Under the pieces are notes generated by a model, which saw only the letters and a list, made by a program, of their open reading frames with translations, was not told the DNA's origin and made no database searches. The position numbers were made by a program, and so were the translations under genes. From an uncultured Clostridia bacterium (GTDB lineage: Bacteria > Bacillota > Clostridia > Oscillospirales > Acutalibacteraceae): a stretch of 37,117 nucleotides of DNA. The stretch spans positions 1-37,117 of the forward strand of contig CAMHHL010000014.1 in the NCBI GenBank assembly GCA_946184925.1, read 5' to 3'. Positions 17,117 through 26,415 of this stretch are shown here, piece by piece; the first letter of the stretch is position 1, and each line of letters begins with the position of its first letter.

Positions 17117-18870
17117 AGACATACAGGATAATCATTGCTCTAATGAAAAAATACGGAATAAAACACTGCGTACTTTCGGCAGGCAGCCGAAACGTTCCTT
17201 TTGTACATTCGATTGAGGAGGATCCGTATTTTCATTGTTACTCGGTTGTTGACGAGAGGAGCGCAGGATACTTCGCACTCGGACTTGCGCAGGAACTGAA
17301 TGAGCCTGTGGTTATCTCTTGTACATCCTCTACCGCAACATGCAACTACTGGCCGCCTGTTGCGGAAGCGTTCTATCAGGGAGTCCCGATTGTTGTATTG
17401 ACCAGTGACAGAGACCCAGCCATGCTCGGCCAATGGGAGGATCAGATGATAGATCAGGTCGGTATGTATGACCGTCATGTGCGCAAGTCGGTTAATCTGC
17501 CTATCATCAACGGAAAAGATGATGAGATATTTTGCCAAAGACTTGTGAATGAAGCGTTTCTCGAGCTGAATCACCACGGAACAGGTCCTGTGCATATCAA
17601 CATTCCGATGAAGTCATATAATAATTCATTCAACATCAAGGAGCTGCCCGAGGTACAGAAGATTGACAGGCTTTGCATTGATGACGCCGAAAGCTTATGG
17701 GAAGCCAAGGCTGAAATCCTGAAAAAGAGCAGACGGATTCTTGTGGCATGCGGACAGCGCAGCTATGTGAGTCCCGAGCTCAAAAAATCAATCGCCGAGT
17801 TTTTTGAGAAGTATAACTCCGCGGTTTCCGTTGAATACATGTCGAACGTAGAGATTGAGGAAGGCCTCAATCTTAATGTATGTATGGACGCTCGTTATAC
17901 TACGTCCAAAAAGGTAAAAGAGCTGTTGCCCGACATTGTTATCTCGTTCGGAGGCAACATTTTCTCGGGAATTAAAGAGCAGTTCAGAAAGTTCGCCGGT
18001 GAATTTGAGCACTGGCTTATCCAGGAAGACGGAAGAGTAGTTGACGCTTTCAAGAGCATTACCACCGTTTTTGAGTGTAAGCCCGAATACTTTTTCGGAT
18101 TTTTTGCAGATAAAGCAGGGGAGATGAAAAACAACAGAGAGTATTTCTCGGCGCTGAAGGCGTATGTTGATTCGGTTGTTTTCCCTGAATTCCCTTATTC
18201 TCATGTCTATGCAGTGAAGGAAGTTGTCGAGCGCATTCCTTCAAACTCGATTCTTCATCTCAGTATTAACGACAGCATAAGAATTGCTAACTTCTTTAAG
18301 CTGAACAGCAGTATAAAAACCTACGCGAATATAGGCACACACGGTATAGACGGCTGTCTCTCGTCCTTTCTGGGACAGGCGGCGGCATCTCCCGAAAAGC
18401 AGAGCTTTCTTGTAATCGGAGATCTCGCTTTCTTCTATGATATGAATGCGATCAGACTGCGCCATATAGGAAAAAACGTTCATATTCTCCTCATAAACAA
18501 TGAAGGCGGCTCGGAGTTTTATTTTAACAGAATGTGGAAAAACGAGGCGAGCGACCTTCACACCACAGCCCGCCATAATACACGCGCGGAGGGCTGGGTA
18601 AAATCCAATAACTTTATTTACCTCAGCGCGAACGATAAGGAATCGCTCGCGCGCGGCGTCAAGGAGTTCATGAGAGATGACCTTGAAAAGCCTGTTTTCT
18701 TCGAGGTTTTTACGGAAATGAAAAAGGATTCCGACACACTGTACGATTTCTTCGATCTCAGTCGTCCCAAGGATATCAAATCGGAAACCATACGCAAGAG
18801 TAAGGAATTCATAAAATCGACAATTGGTCAGGAAAAAGCGCAGAAAATTGCGGGAATGTTCAAAAAATAA
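17101..18870 (+). CDS. MenD-like thiamine-pyrophosphate-dependent enzyme in the capsule locus
   Basis: SAGSRNVPFVHSI, VVDERSAGYFALGLA, SCTSSTATCNYWPPVAEAFYQGVPIVVLTSDRDP, DQMIDQVGMYDRHVR, TPP site GDLAFFYDMNA...LINNEGG. Confidence 0.82.
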   Translation: MYTELKTYRIIIALMKKYGIKHCVLSAGSRNVPFVHSIEEDPYFHCYSVVDERSAGYFALGLAQELNEPVVISCTSSTATCNYWPPVAEAFYQGVPIVVLTSDRDPAMLGQWEDQMIDQVGMYDRHVRKSVNLPIINGKDDEIFCQRLVNEAFLELNHHGTGPVHINIPMKSYNNSFNIKELPEVQKIDRLCIDDAESLWEAKAEILKKSRRILVACGQRSYVSPELKKSIAEFFEKYNSAVSVEYMSNVEIEEGLNLNVCMDARYTTSKKVKELLPDIVISFGGNIFSGIKEQFRKFAGEFEHWLIQEDGRVVDAFKSITTVFECKPEYFFGFFADKAGEMKNNREYFSALKAYVDSVVFPEFPYSHVYAVKEVVERIPSNSILHLSINDSIRIANFFKLNSSIKTYANIGTHGIDGCLSSFLGQAAASPEKQSFLVIGDLAFFYDMNAIRLRHIGKNVHILLINNEGGSEFYFNRMWKNEASDLHTTARHNTRAEGWVKSNNFIYLSANDKESLARGVKEFMRDDLEKPVFFEVFTEMKKDSDTLYDFFDLSRPKDIKSETIRKSKEFIKSTIGQEKAQKIAGMFKK

Positions 18871-18906
18871 TCAGTGTCCGAACAGTGTATGAAACAGGAG
18901 AGAAAA

Positions 18907-19995
18907 ATGCGGGTTTTAGTTATTAACACGGTTCGTTTCAAACTCAACGGCATTTCGGCTGTAATAAAAAACTATTACGACGCTATGGATAAAACCGGTA
19001 TTGAGTGTGAGTTTTTGGCGATACAGGAGCCGTTCCCCGAATTTGAAAAGTGGTTTGCCGACAATGGACTAAAGTGTCACGTCGCGCGAAAAAAGAATCC
19101 GTTAAAATATTTAATAAGTGTGAAGAATATCGTAAAAAGCGGAAACTTTGATGTTGTACACATTCACGGCAACAGCGCTAATCTGGCTTTGGAGCTGCTG
19201 GCGTGTAAGCTCGGAGGAGCAAAGGTACGGATTGCCCATTCACACAACACGAGCAGCACACATCCCTTTATGCACAAACTGCTGTATCCATTGTTTTCGC
19301 TGCTGTACACCAAGGGTCTCGCCTGCGGACGCGATGCCGGCAAATGGATGTTTCATAACAAGCCGTTCGAGGTGCTCAACAACGGAATCCCGCTCGAGAG
19401 CTATAAATATAACCCCGAAGTTCGCGCGTTATGCCGCGAGGAACTCGGAATAAAGGATGAGGTTCTTCTCGGTCACGTGGGCAATTTTGTCACTCAGAAA
19501 AACCACGCTTTTTTGCTTGATACGTTCGCGAAACTCTGTGAGGATCGCGATAATTACAGATTGCTTTTGATAAGCGAGGGTATGCTGTTTGAGGACATGA
19601 AAAAAAGGGCGGAAACGCTCGGAATATCTGACAAGGTTATATTCTTCGGAAAGACCAACAAGGTCAGCCGCTATCTTCAGGCTATGGATATGTTTGTGCT
19701 CCCGTCACTTTTCGAGGGACTGCCTGTAGTTCTTGTTGAGGCTCAGGCGGCAGGACTTCCCTGCCTTGTTTCCGATACGGTTTCACGCGAGGCGGATATG
19801 ACAGATGAAATGAAGTTTATACCGATTGAGCGCGGTTCAGAGATTTGGGTTGAAAACATCGTTTCGGTTGCCGGAGAAACCGCATCTTCCGACAGACAGA
19901 GCCGCTGCGCTGTATATCAGGCGAAAATCGCGGACAAAGGATATGACATCTCGAAGAATGCCGACCGGCTGAGAAAAATCTATTTAGAAAGCTAA
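18907..19995 (+). CDS. GT4-like (GT-B) glycosyltransferase
   Basis: MRVLVINTVRFKLNGISAVIKNYYDAM, LGHVGNFVTQKNHAFLLDTF, FVLPSLFEGLPVVLVEAQAAGLPC; RBS AGGAGAG before ATG 18907. Confidence 0.9.
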   Translation: MRVLVINTVRFKLNGISAVIKNYYDAMDKTGIECEFLAIQEPFPEFEKWFADNGLKCHVARKKNPLKYLISVKNIVKSGNFDVVHIHGNSANLALELLACKLGGAKVRIAHSHNTSSTHPFMHKLLYPLFSLLYTKGLACGRDAGKWMFHNKPFEVLNNGIPLESYKYNPEVRALCREELGIKDEVLLGHVGNFVTQKNHAFLLDTFAKLCEDRDNYRLLLISEGMLFEDMKKRAETLGISDKVIFFGKTNKVSRYLQAMDMFVLPSLFEGLPVVLVEAQAAGLPCLVSDTVSREADMTDEMKFIPIERGSEIWVENIVSVAGETASSDRQSRCAVYQAKIADKGYDISKNADRLRKIYLES

Positions 19996-20010
19996 TCAGG
20001 GGGAGTTATA

Positions 20011-20643
20011 ATGCCCACTTTTGAAGGTCTCAGACTAAAGGTCTTAAAGCAGGTAAGGATACGATTTGCCGAAAAAAGAAAGAAAAAACTGAATAATACC
20101 GATTTTACAATTATCTCGAACAACTGCTGGGGCGGAATGATTTACGAATCATATAACCTGAAAAAAGCAAGCCCTACGGTAGGTTTGTATTTTTCGGCTG
20201 CGGATTATATAAAATTCCTGAAAAGACTTCGCGAGTATCTGTCCGCGCCGCTGAGCTTTGTGAAGTCTGATGTTGAAAATTGTCCGGTCGGAGAATTATC
20301 GTTGGATGACGAGAAAATTCAAATCGTCTTTTTACATTATCACAGCGAGGAAGAGGCGCGCGAAAAATGGCGCAGACGCTGCGAGCGTGTCAATTTTGAC
20401 AATATGCTTGTAAAATTCAACGACCAGAACGGCTGTACCGAGAAGGAGCTCAGGGAGTTTCTTGAATTGCCTTATAAAAACAAGGTGTTTTTCACCTGTA
20501 AAAATTGGGATAACATTAAAGATGAAAAAATAATTGTGAAAATAAAGCAGTTTTCCCGAAAGAATTTTATCCTCGCGTCTTATGAGCCTTTCGGAAGCGG
20601 CAGATATATAGATATAACCGCGTTGCTGAATAACCTGAAATAG
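20011..20643 (+). CDS. DUF1919-like protein in polysaccharide locus
   Basis: FTIISNNCWGGMIYESYNLKKASPTVGLYFSAADYIKFL...; recalled as DUF1919; located between glycosyltransferases. Confidence 0.72.
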   Translation: MPTFEGLRLKVLKQVRIRFAEKRKKKLNNTDFTIISNNCWGGMIYESYNLKKASPTVGLYFSAADYIKFLKRLREYLSAPLSFVKSDVENCPVGELSLDDEKIQIVFLHYHSEEEAREKWRRRCERVNFDNMLVKFNDQNGCTEKELREFLELPYKNKVFFTCKNWDNIKDEKIIVKIKQFSRKNFILASYEPFGSGRYIDITALLNNLK

Positions 20644-20653
20644 CTCAGGGAAA

Positions 20654-21709
20654 TTGCGTGGAAAAATTTTGAAAGTTAAGGATGTGTTTCTGATAGTCAG
20701 TATAGTTGTTCCTGTTTATAATGTTGAAAAATATCTTCGGCAGTGCATTGACAGTCTGATTGCTCAGACATACAAGGATATGGAAATAATACTCGTTGAC
20801 GACGGTTCAACCGACGGCAGCGGTAAAATCTGTGACGAATACGCGGAGAAAAACGAATTTATCCGTGCGATACATAAGGAGAACGCAGGGCTCGGCTTGG
20901 CTCGCAACTCCGGAATCGAAAAAGCGAAGGGCGATTACGTCAGCTTTGTGGATTCGGACGATTACCTCAAGCCCGACGCATTGGAAATGCTCGTCAAGGC
21001 TATGGATGAAGCCGGAGCGGACACGTGCATAGGCGGCTACACCCGCGTCAGAAATAACGGCGAGGTTATTTTTGAAAGCGCGCCGGAGAAGAAATCCTAC
21101 GCCGCAGCGGAGTTTTTTCCGCGGCTGATGGGCAGTCTTCCGGACAAAAAGGATTCCTTCCGACCTTCGGTATGGAATGCGCTCTACAGCATGGAAATAA
21201 TCCGCAATAACAACATTCGTTTTCCGTCTGAGCGTGAGTACATTGCCGAGGATATGGTTTTTGACATTGATTATTACAGATATTCAAATACAATCGCGAT
21301 TGTAAATTCTCCGGGCTATTGCTACAGGGTAACCCCGGGCTCGCTCACAATGAAATATAACCCCGAAAGATTTGAGAAGGTTGTGTTCCTTTTCAAAGAG
21401 GTTTTCGAGCGCCTGACTGACAGAGGCTGGGGCGAAGAATGTGTTCTCAGGGCAAACCGCCAGTTCTTCCTCTATCTCAGAGCTTGTATCCGCCAGCAGG
21501 AAACGACAATCAGCGGCAAGACAAAAGCCGAGGCTCTGGCGTCAATACGCGGTATTTGCGAGGATAATTTTACCCGGCGCTGTGTGGAGAACTATCCCGC
21601 TGAGAAAATGGGCTTTGCTCAGAGAACCTTCCTCGGTCTCGTTAAGAGTAAAAAGGCGAGGCTGCTGTACCTGCTCGTCTGCTGCGACAAAAAGGGCGGC
21701 AAGGCTTAG
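20654..21709 (+). CDS. GT2 family glycosyltransferase (start codon uncertain)
   Basis: IVSIVVPVYNVEKYLRQCIDSLIAQTYKDMEIILVDDGSTDGSGKICDEYA, SFVDSDDYLKPDALE; no ATG near the domain start, TTG/GTG alternatives. Confidence 0.88.
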   Translation: MRGKILKVKDVFLIVSIVVPVYNVEKYLRQCIDSLIAQTYKDMEIILVDDGSTDGSGKICDEYAEKNEFIRAIHKENAGLGLARNSGIEKAKGDYVSFVDSDDYLKPDALEMLVKAMDEAGADTCIGGYTRVRNNGEVIFESAPEKKSYAAAEFFPRLMGSLPDKKDSFRPSVWNALYSMEIIRNNNIRFPSEREYIAEDMVFDIDYYRYSNTIAIVNSPGYCYRVTPGSLTMKYNPERFEKVVFLFKEVFERLTDRGWGEECVLRANRQFFLYLRACIRQQETTISGKTKAEALASIRGICEDNFTRRCVENYPAEKMGFAQRTFLGLVKSKKARLLYLLVCCDKKGGKA

Positions 21710-21724
21710 GCCGGGAGATAAAAT

Positions 21725-22453
21725 ATGGGAATTAAAGAAAAAATCAAGAATAGATTTTTAGGCTACAAAGCAACAAGCGAAAGCTATTTGAAAAAGCTGA
21801 GAGATTCCGGAGCGATTATAGGTGAAAATGTGGTTTTATTCAGACCTTATAACACCAGCATTGATACGCAGAACCCTCACCTCATTACTATCGGAAATCA
21901 TGTTATGATAACGGGTCCGGCAACTATCCTTACGCATGACTATAGTTGGTCTGTGCTGAAAAACAAGTACGGCTATGTCGCCGGAAACCAGAAGCCTGTA
22001 AAAATAGGCAACAATGTATTCATAGGCTGGGGAGCAACCATTCTTGCCGGAACAACCATAGGCGATAACACCGTTATCGGCGCGAACAGCGTCGTGCACG
22101 GCAAGCTCGAAGGCGACAGTGTTTACGCCGGCAATCCGGCAAAACGCATAATGGGAATAGACGAGTATTACAAAAAGCGAGTCGAAAAGCAGCTTGACGA
22201 GGCTTATGAGGTCGTCCGCGAGTATAAAAAGAGAAAAGGCAGCTATCCGCCGCAGGAGTTGATGGACGAGTATTTCTTCCTCTTTACAGGCGGAGATATC
22301 GACAATCTTCCTGACGCATTTGTCACCAAACTCAGACTTGCGGGAACCTATGACGAGAGCGTCGAGCTCTTGAAGTCCAACAAGCCAAGGTTTAAAGACT
22401 TCGGCGAATTTTTGGACTATTGCAGGGAAAGAGAGAGCCAAGAGGGAGAATAG
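21725..22453 (+). CDS. Left-handed beta-helix (hexapeptide) acyltransferase with C-terminal extension
   Basis: PVKIGNNVFIGWGATILAGTTIGDNTVIGANSVVHGKLEGDSVYAGNPAKRIMGIDEYYKKR; charged C-terminal extension. Confidence 0.85.
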   Translation: MGIKEKIKNRFLGYKATSESYLKKLRDSGAIIGENVVLFRPYNTSIDTQNPHLITIGNHVMITGPATILTHDYSWSVLKNKYGYVAGNQKPVKIGNNVFIGWGATILAGTTIGDNTVIGANSVVHGKLEGDSVYAGNPAKRIMGIDEYYKKRVEKQLDEAYEVVREYKKRKGSYPPQELMDEYFFLFTGGDIDNLPDAFVTKLRLAGTYDESVELLKSNKPRFKDFGEFLDYCRERESQEGE

Positions 22454-22525
22454 GCGGAAACGCCATGATAAAGGCGGACAGCATAATTCCCGTTGCGCCC
22501 TTTGATTTTTTGTGTAAGTGAGAAT

Positions 22526-22699
22526 ATGGCAAGTAAAGTTGTCCCCGTATATAACGTCGAAAAAATATCTCAGACACGGTGTTGACAGCCTGCTTGCTCA
22601 TACATATAAAGATGTAGAAGAAGTCTCGTGAACGACTGTTCCACCGACAAAAGCGACGCAATCTCTGACAAATACGCGAGCAAGGATATTATCGGTTGA
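22526..22699 (+). pseudogene. Degenerate N-terminal fragment of a GT2 glycosyltransferase (two frameshifts, truncated)
   Basis: Three-frame reading: MASKVVPVYNVEK / fs / YLRHGVDSLLAHTYKDVEE / fs / VNDCSTDKSDAISDKYASKD; parallels VVPVYNVEKYLRQCIDSLIAQTYKDMEIILVDDGSTDGSGKICDEYAEK at 20654-21709. Confidence 0.82.
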
Positions 22700-22717
22700 G
22701 CATGAACGGAGAGTTTT

Positions 22718-23896
22718 ATGAAAATAAAAATCATACAAATTGATATTGCGCTGTTGTGCCTGACGTTCTATGAGATAACGATGCTGCCGCACGCTATATT
22801 CTTGGGCTTTAAGTATGCGGTGCTCACATATTTACTTCTGAAATACGCCGCCACAGCTAACAGAATACCATTCGCAATCATCCCCGCGGCACTGTACGGT
22901 GCGTCTAATGTTTTCTCGACAGTATACAACCATATGGATCATAACGTGATTATCGCGTCAATTTTTTACATGATTCAGATAGTGGTTATATTTTTGGTTA
23001 CAGAGAACTTTCTGTCAAAATTTACTCTTGAGCTGTACGCGACGACAATTTTCGCTGTGATTGCCGTTCTGCTTGCCATCACGGATGCTCTGATGCTTGT
23101 GATGCCGTACAACTTCAGCGATCCCAACCAATTCTATTTTATAGGAAACAAGTTTGTTGTTTCGTATCTGCATTGTTTTGCGGCGATGCTGCTTTTTATC
23201 ATCAGCTACAAATCAAAAAAGACGTGGGAAATCAGTCGCGGAATACTCAGAATCAACGGGTTGTCTTTGAGAGCGGGCGCCTTTGCGTTCTCCGTTTTTT
23301 CTGTTTTTATTTGTCGGAAGGTAACCTGCTCAACCGGAATGCTGGTTTGCGCGCTTCTGATTGTTATTATGCTTATTCCCGCCGTGGCGAGACCGTTCTT
23401 CTCAAACGGAAAGATGATGATTATCGTCACAGCGGTTCTCAACTTTTTCCTACTCGGTTCATATTCGTTCCTCAACACAAGCTTCGTCCACGAATTTATT
23501 TATGGGGTGCTTGATAAATCCGTAACATGGAACGGAAGACTTATCATCTGGAACGATGTTTTCCGGCTTATCGGCAAAAAGCTCGTCTTTGGCTACGGCT
23601 ATTACAGCTCAATAGTTTTTCGTGAAATCGGCTTCGGAAACCCCCAGAACGCCGTGCTGAAATTCCTGATAGATACGGGAATCGTGGGACTGGTTCTTTA
23701 CGGGGTTGTTGTCTGGGTATGCTTCCGCGCATTCAGTTCGGAAGCACTCAAGAGAATCTATCCGACAGTCGCGTTTATGTACGTGATGATTTTTGCGGCA
23801 TTGGTAGAGATTAATCTCACACATATGATATTGTTTATGGCGATGGCAATCGCTTTCAGCGGCGCCAGACATGTTGACAGGAGGCTTAAAGCATGA
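22718..23896 (+). CDS. O-antigen/capsule polymerase-like multi-pass membrane protein (Wzy candidate)
   Basis: Many TM helices; SVTWNGRLIIWNDVFRLIGKKLVFGYGYYSS; position in a Wzx-containing locus. Confidence 0.72.
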   Translation: MKIKIIQIDIALLCLTFYEITMLPHAIFLGFKYAVLTYLLLKYAATANRIPFAIIPAALYGASNVFSTVYNHMDHNVIIASIFYMIQIVVIFLVTENFLSKFTLELYATTIFAVIAVLLAITDALMLVMPYNFSDPNQFYFIGNKFVVSYLHCFAAMLLFIISYKSKKTWEISRGILRINGLSLRAGAFAFSVFSVFICRKVTCSTGMLVCALLIVIMLIPAVARPFFSNGKMMIIVTAVLNFFLLGSYSFLNTSFVHEFIYGVLDKSVTWNGRLIIWNDVFRLIGKKLVFGYGYYSSIVFREIGFGNPQNAVLKFLIDTGIVGLVLYGVVVWVCFRAFSSEALKRIYPTVAFMYVMIFAALVEINLTHMILFMAMAIAFSGARHVDRRLKA

Positions 23897-24987
23897 AAAT
23901 AGGAATACTTTCTATGCAGCGCATATATAATTACGGCTCTTTTCTTCAGTCGTACGCATTGAAAACCATCCTTGAGCGCAGAGGACACGAAGTTACCTTT
24001 GTTGACATCGAAAAGAGAAAGAATTATACATATCCGAGAAAGAGCAAGCTTCAGGTCAAGCTCGGAAAACTGAAATATGTAGACAGATATTTCTTCAGAC
24101 GAATGGAGGACAGCAAGAAGAACACTCAGCTTGACGTGCTGTTCAGAACTGTTCAGCGCGAAGGTCTCGGGCTCAGCGACGAGCATATGAGCGCCAGCGG
24201 GCTTGACGCTGTTGTTATAGGCAGCGATGAAATTTTCAACTGCTCTCCCGTAAGTATGTGGGGAATTACCGGCCAGCGCTTCGGTGATATCGAAGGAGTC
24301 GGCAAGACACTGAGCTATGCGGCATCCTGCGGATATACGTGTGTGGATGATATGGATGACGACGACAGAGCTCTCGTGAGCGGCGCGCTTAAAAAGCTCG
24401 ACGGTATTTCCGTCCGCGACGATAATACCGCGGATTTCGTCCGGAAACTCACCGGCAAGGAGCCTGAGATGAACTTAGACCCGGTGCTTGTCTATGATTT
24501 TGAGAAAGAAATCGCTCAGGGTGAACGAGAGGGAGTTCCCGATTATCCTTATATGGTTGTGTATGCGTATCATAACCGAATTGAGTCCAAGTCCGAGATA
24601 AAAGCAATCAAGGATTACGCGAAGAAAAAATCTCTGAAAACCATTGCAATCGGCGGCTCGCTCCCGTGGTGCGATGAATTTGCGGTCATCTCTCCATTTC
24701 AGGTTCTCGCGTACTTTAAGCACGCCGAATGCATTGTGACCGACACCTTCCACGGTTCGGTTATGGCGTCGAAGCTCAATCGTCCGCTGGCGGTGCTCGT
24801 GCGCGACAGCAACACAAACAAGCTTGACGACTTGCTCAGAAGGCTCATCATAGAAAACCATAAGGTTGTTGATACAGCAGGACTTGAGGGAGTACTGTCA
24901 CAATCGGACGACTACTCCGCCTGTAACCAAAAGATTGAGCAGGAGTGTGCGCACACTGTGAAATACTTTGATGAAATCGGCTTATAA
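23893..24987 (+). CDS. Polysaccharide pyruvyl transferase family protein, copy 2
   Basis: MKIGILSMQRIYNYGSFLQSYALK, VIGSDEIFNC, CIVTDTFHGSVMAS; ATGA overlap with previous gene; paralogue of 15995-17116. Confidence 0.85.
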   Translation: MKIGILSMQRIYNYGSFLQSYALKTILERRGHEVTFVDIEKRKNYTYPRKSKLQVKLGKLKYVDRYFFRRMEDSKKNTQLDVLFRTVQREGLGLSDEHMSASGLDAVVIGSDEIFNCSPVSMWGITGQRFGDIEGVGKTLSYAASCGYTCVDDMDDDDRALVSGALKKLDGISVRDDNTADFVRKLTGKEPEMNLDPVLVYDFEKEIAQGEREGVPDYPYMVVYAYHNRIESKSEIKAIKDYAKKKSLKTIAIGGSLPWCDEFAVISPFQVLAYFKHAECIVTDTFHGSVMASKLNRPLAVLVRDSNTNKLDDLLRRLIIENHKVVDTAGLEGVLSQSDDYSACNQKIEQECAHTVKYFDEIGL

Positions 24988-24996
24988 GAGGAACTT

Positions 24997-26406
24997 ATGA
25001 AGAAGATTAAGGTTTCGGAATCACTTAAAAATGTCACGAAAATTTCAACAGGCACGGTTCTCGGTCAAATTATTTCAATCCTTACGCTCCCGTTCATCAC
25101 CCGTCTCTACGGAGCGGAAATAATCGGAATCTGGACGGTAATCACCGCCTTTTCAAATATAGTTCAGCAGATTGCCGATTTGGGACTTGCCAACTCGGTT
25201 ATGATGTGTAATGAGGACGAGATCAGACAACGCTACAGCATAGTCACTAAGATTTCGTTTTTTTTGAGCACTGTGTCGGGTATCGCGATAGTTCTGTATT
25301 ACATTATCATCCGCGAGGAGCTTAGCTATGCGCTGACTGTAGGCTGCTTCACAATTATGTACGCTTTCGGGCTCAGACAGATACAGACCTGCAACACTTT
25401 GCTCACCCGCGACAAGCAGTACAATGTGCTTATGACGAACGCCACCATACGTTTTTCGGCTATTGCGATTATCTCTATAGCGCTTGGCTTTTTGGGAAAA
25501 TATCTGCACGTCCCGTTCTGTATTGAGTTCGGATATTTTATAGGAAATGTCATTGGACAGTGGTTGACTATCATGCATCTCAAGCGCCACCTTCCCAAGA
25601 TAATCAAGCGCACACCGAGGAGCTTGTATAAGGAAACAATCAAAGGTAATATAGATTATGTAAGGTATCAGATGCCGGCGTCTATCACCGTAATCCTCAG
25701 AACAGAGCTTCCGAACCTGCTCATCAGCTCCCTGTTCGGCAACAAGATGCTGGGTTATTTTTCAATCTCCCAGAAGCTGCTCACCATACCGGTCACCTTT
25801 CTCGGACAGTCGCTCGGAACGGTGTTCTATCAGAAGGTAGCGGAGCTCGCGCGTCAGGGGAAGGATATCAGCCGTTTTGTCGACAGAAATATCAAGCGCG
25901 GAATGCTTATCGCGCTTGTGCCTATGGTTCTGCTTGCGGCTTACGGCGACGCCGCAATCAATGTTTTTTTCGGCACCGAGTACGGAATCGGCGGAGTAAT
26001 CTGCCGTATTATCGTGTTCCGAACACTGTTTAACTTTATTTCAACCTCAACAAGAGGACTTGATATAGTTCTCAACAAGCAGCAGTACGTTCTGTATTCC
26101 TGCCTTACTCAGACAGTTCTTGCCGTTGGCAGCGTTTTGTGCGGATTTTTCGTATTCAATAATATATATGTTACCGCCGCTCTGCTTGCAGGCACTTTTA
26201 TCATCGTCCAGATGGCTTACTTTGCGGCTTTGTACCGTGTCATGAAGCTTAATCCCTGGAAATACATCAGAAATATGCTTTTGATAATTGCGGCAATGTT
26301 CCTGATTTCAATTGCACTGAGATTCGGAACGATATTCATCCTCAAAGCCTTCCCAAACGGATTCTTCAACTATATTCTGAGCATGTTTGTACAGACCGCA
26401 ATATAG
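24997..26406 (+). CDS. Polysaccharide flippase (Wzx, MATE-like fold family)
   Basis: About 12-14 TM helices; N-terminal KISTGTVLGQIISILTLPFITRLYGAEIIGIWTVITAFSNIV. Confidence 0.85.
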   Translation: MKKIKVSESLKNVTKISTGTVLGQIISILTLPFITRLYGAEIIGIWTVITAFSNIVQQIADLGLANSVMMCNEDEIRQRYSIVTKISFFLSTVSGIAIVLYYIIIREELSYALTVGCFTIMYAFGLRQIQTCNTLLTRDKQYNVLMTNATIRFSAIAIISIALGFLGKYLHVPFCIEFGYFIGNVIGQWLTIMHLKRHLPKIIKRTPRSLYKETIKGNIDYVRYQMPASITVILRTELPNLLISSLFGNKMLGYFSISQKLLTIPVTFLGQSLGTVFYQKVAELARQGKDISRFVDRNIKRGMLIALVPMVLLAAYGDAAINVFFGTEYGIGGVICRIIVFRTLFNFISTSTRGLDIVLNKQQYVLYSCLTQTVLAVGSVLCGFFVFNNIYVTAALLAGTFIIVQMAYFAALYRVMKLNPWKYIRNMLLIIAAMFLISIALRFGTIFILKAFPNGFFNYILSMFVQTAI

Positions 26407-26415
26407 GAGGTTTAA

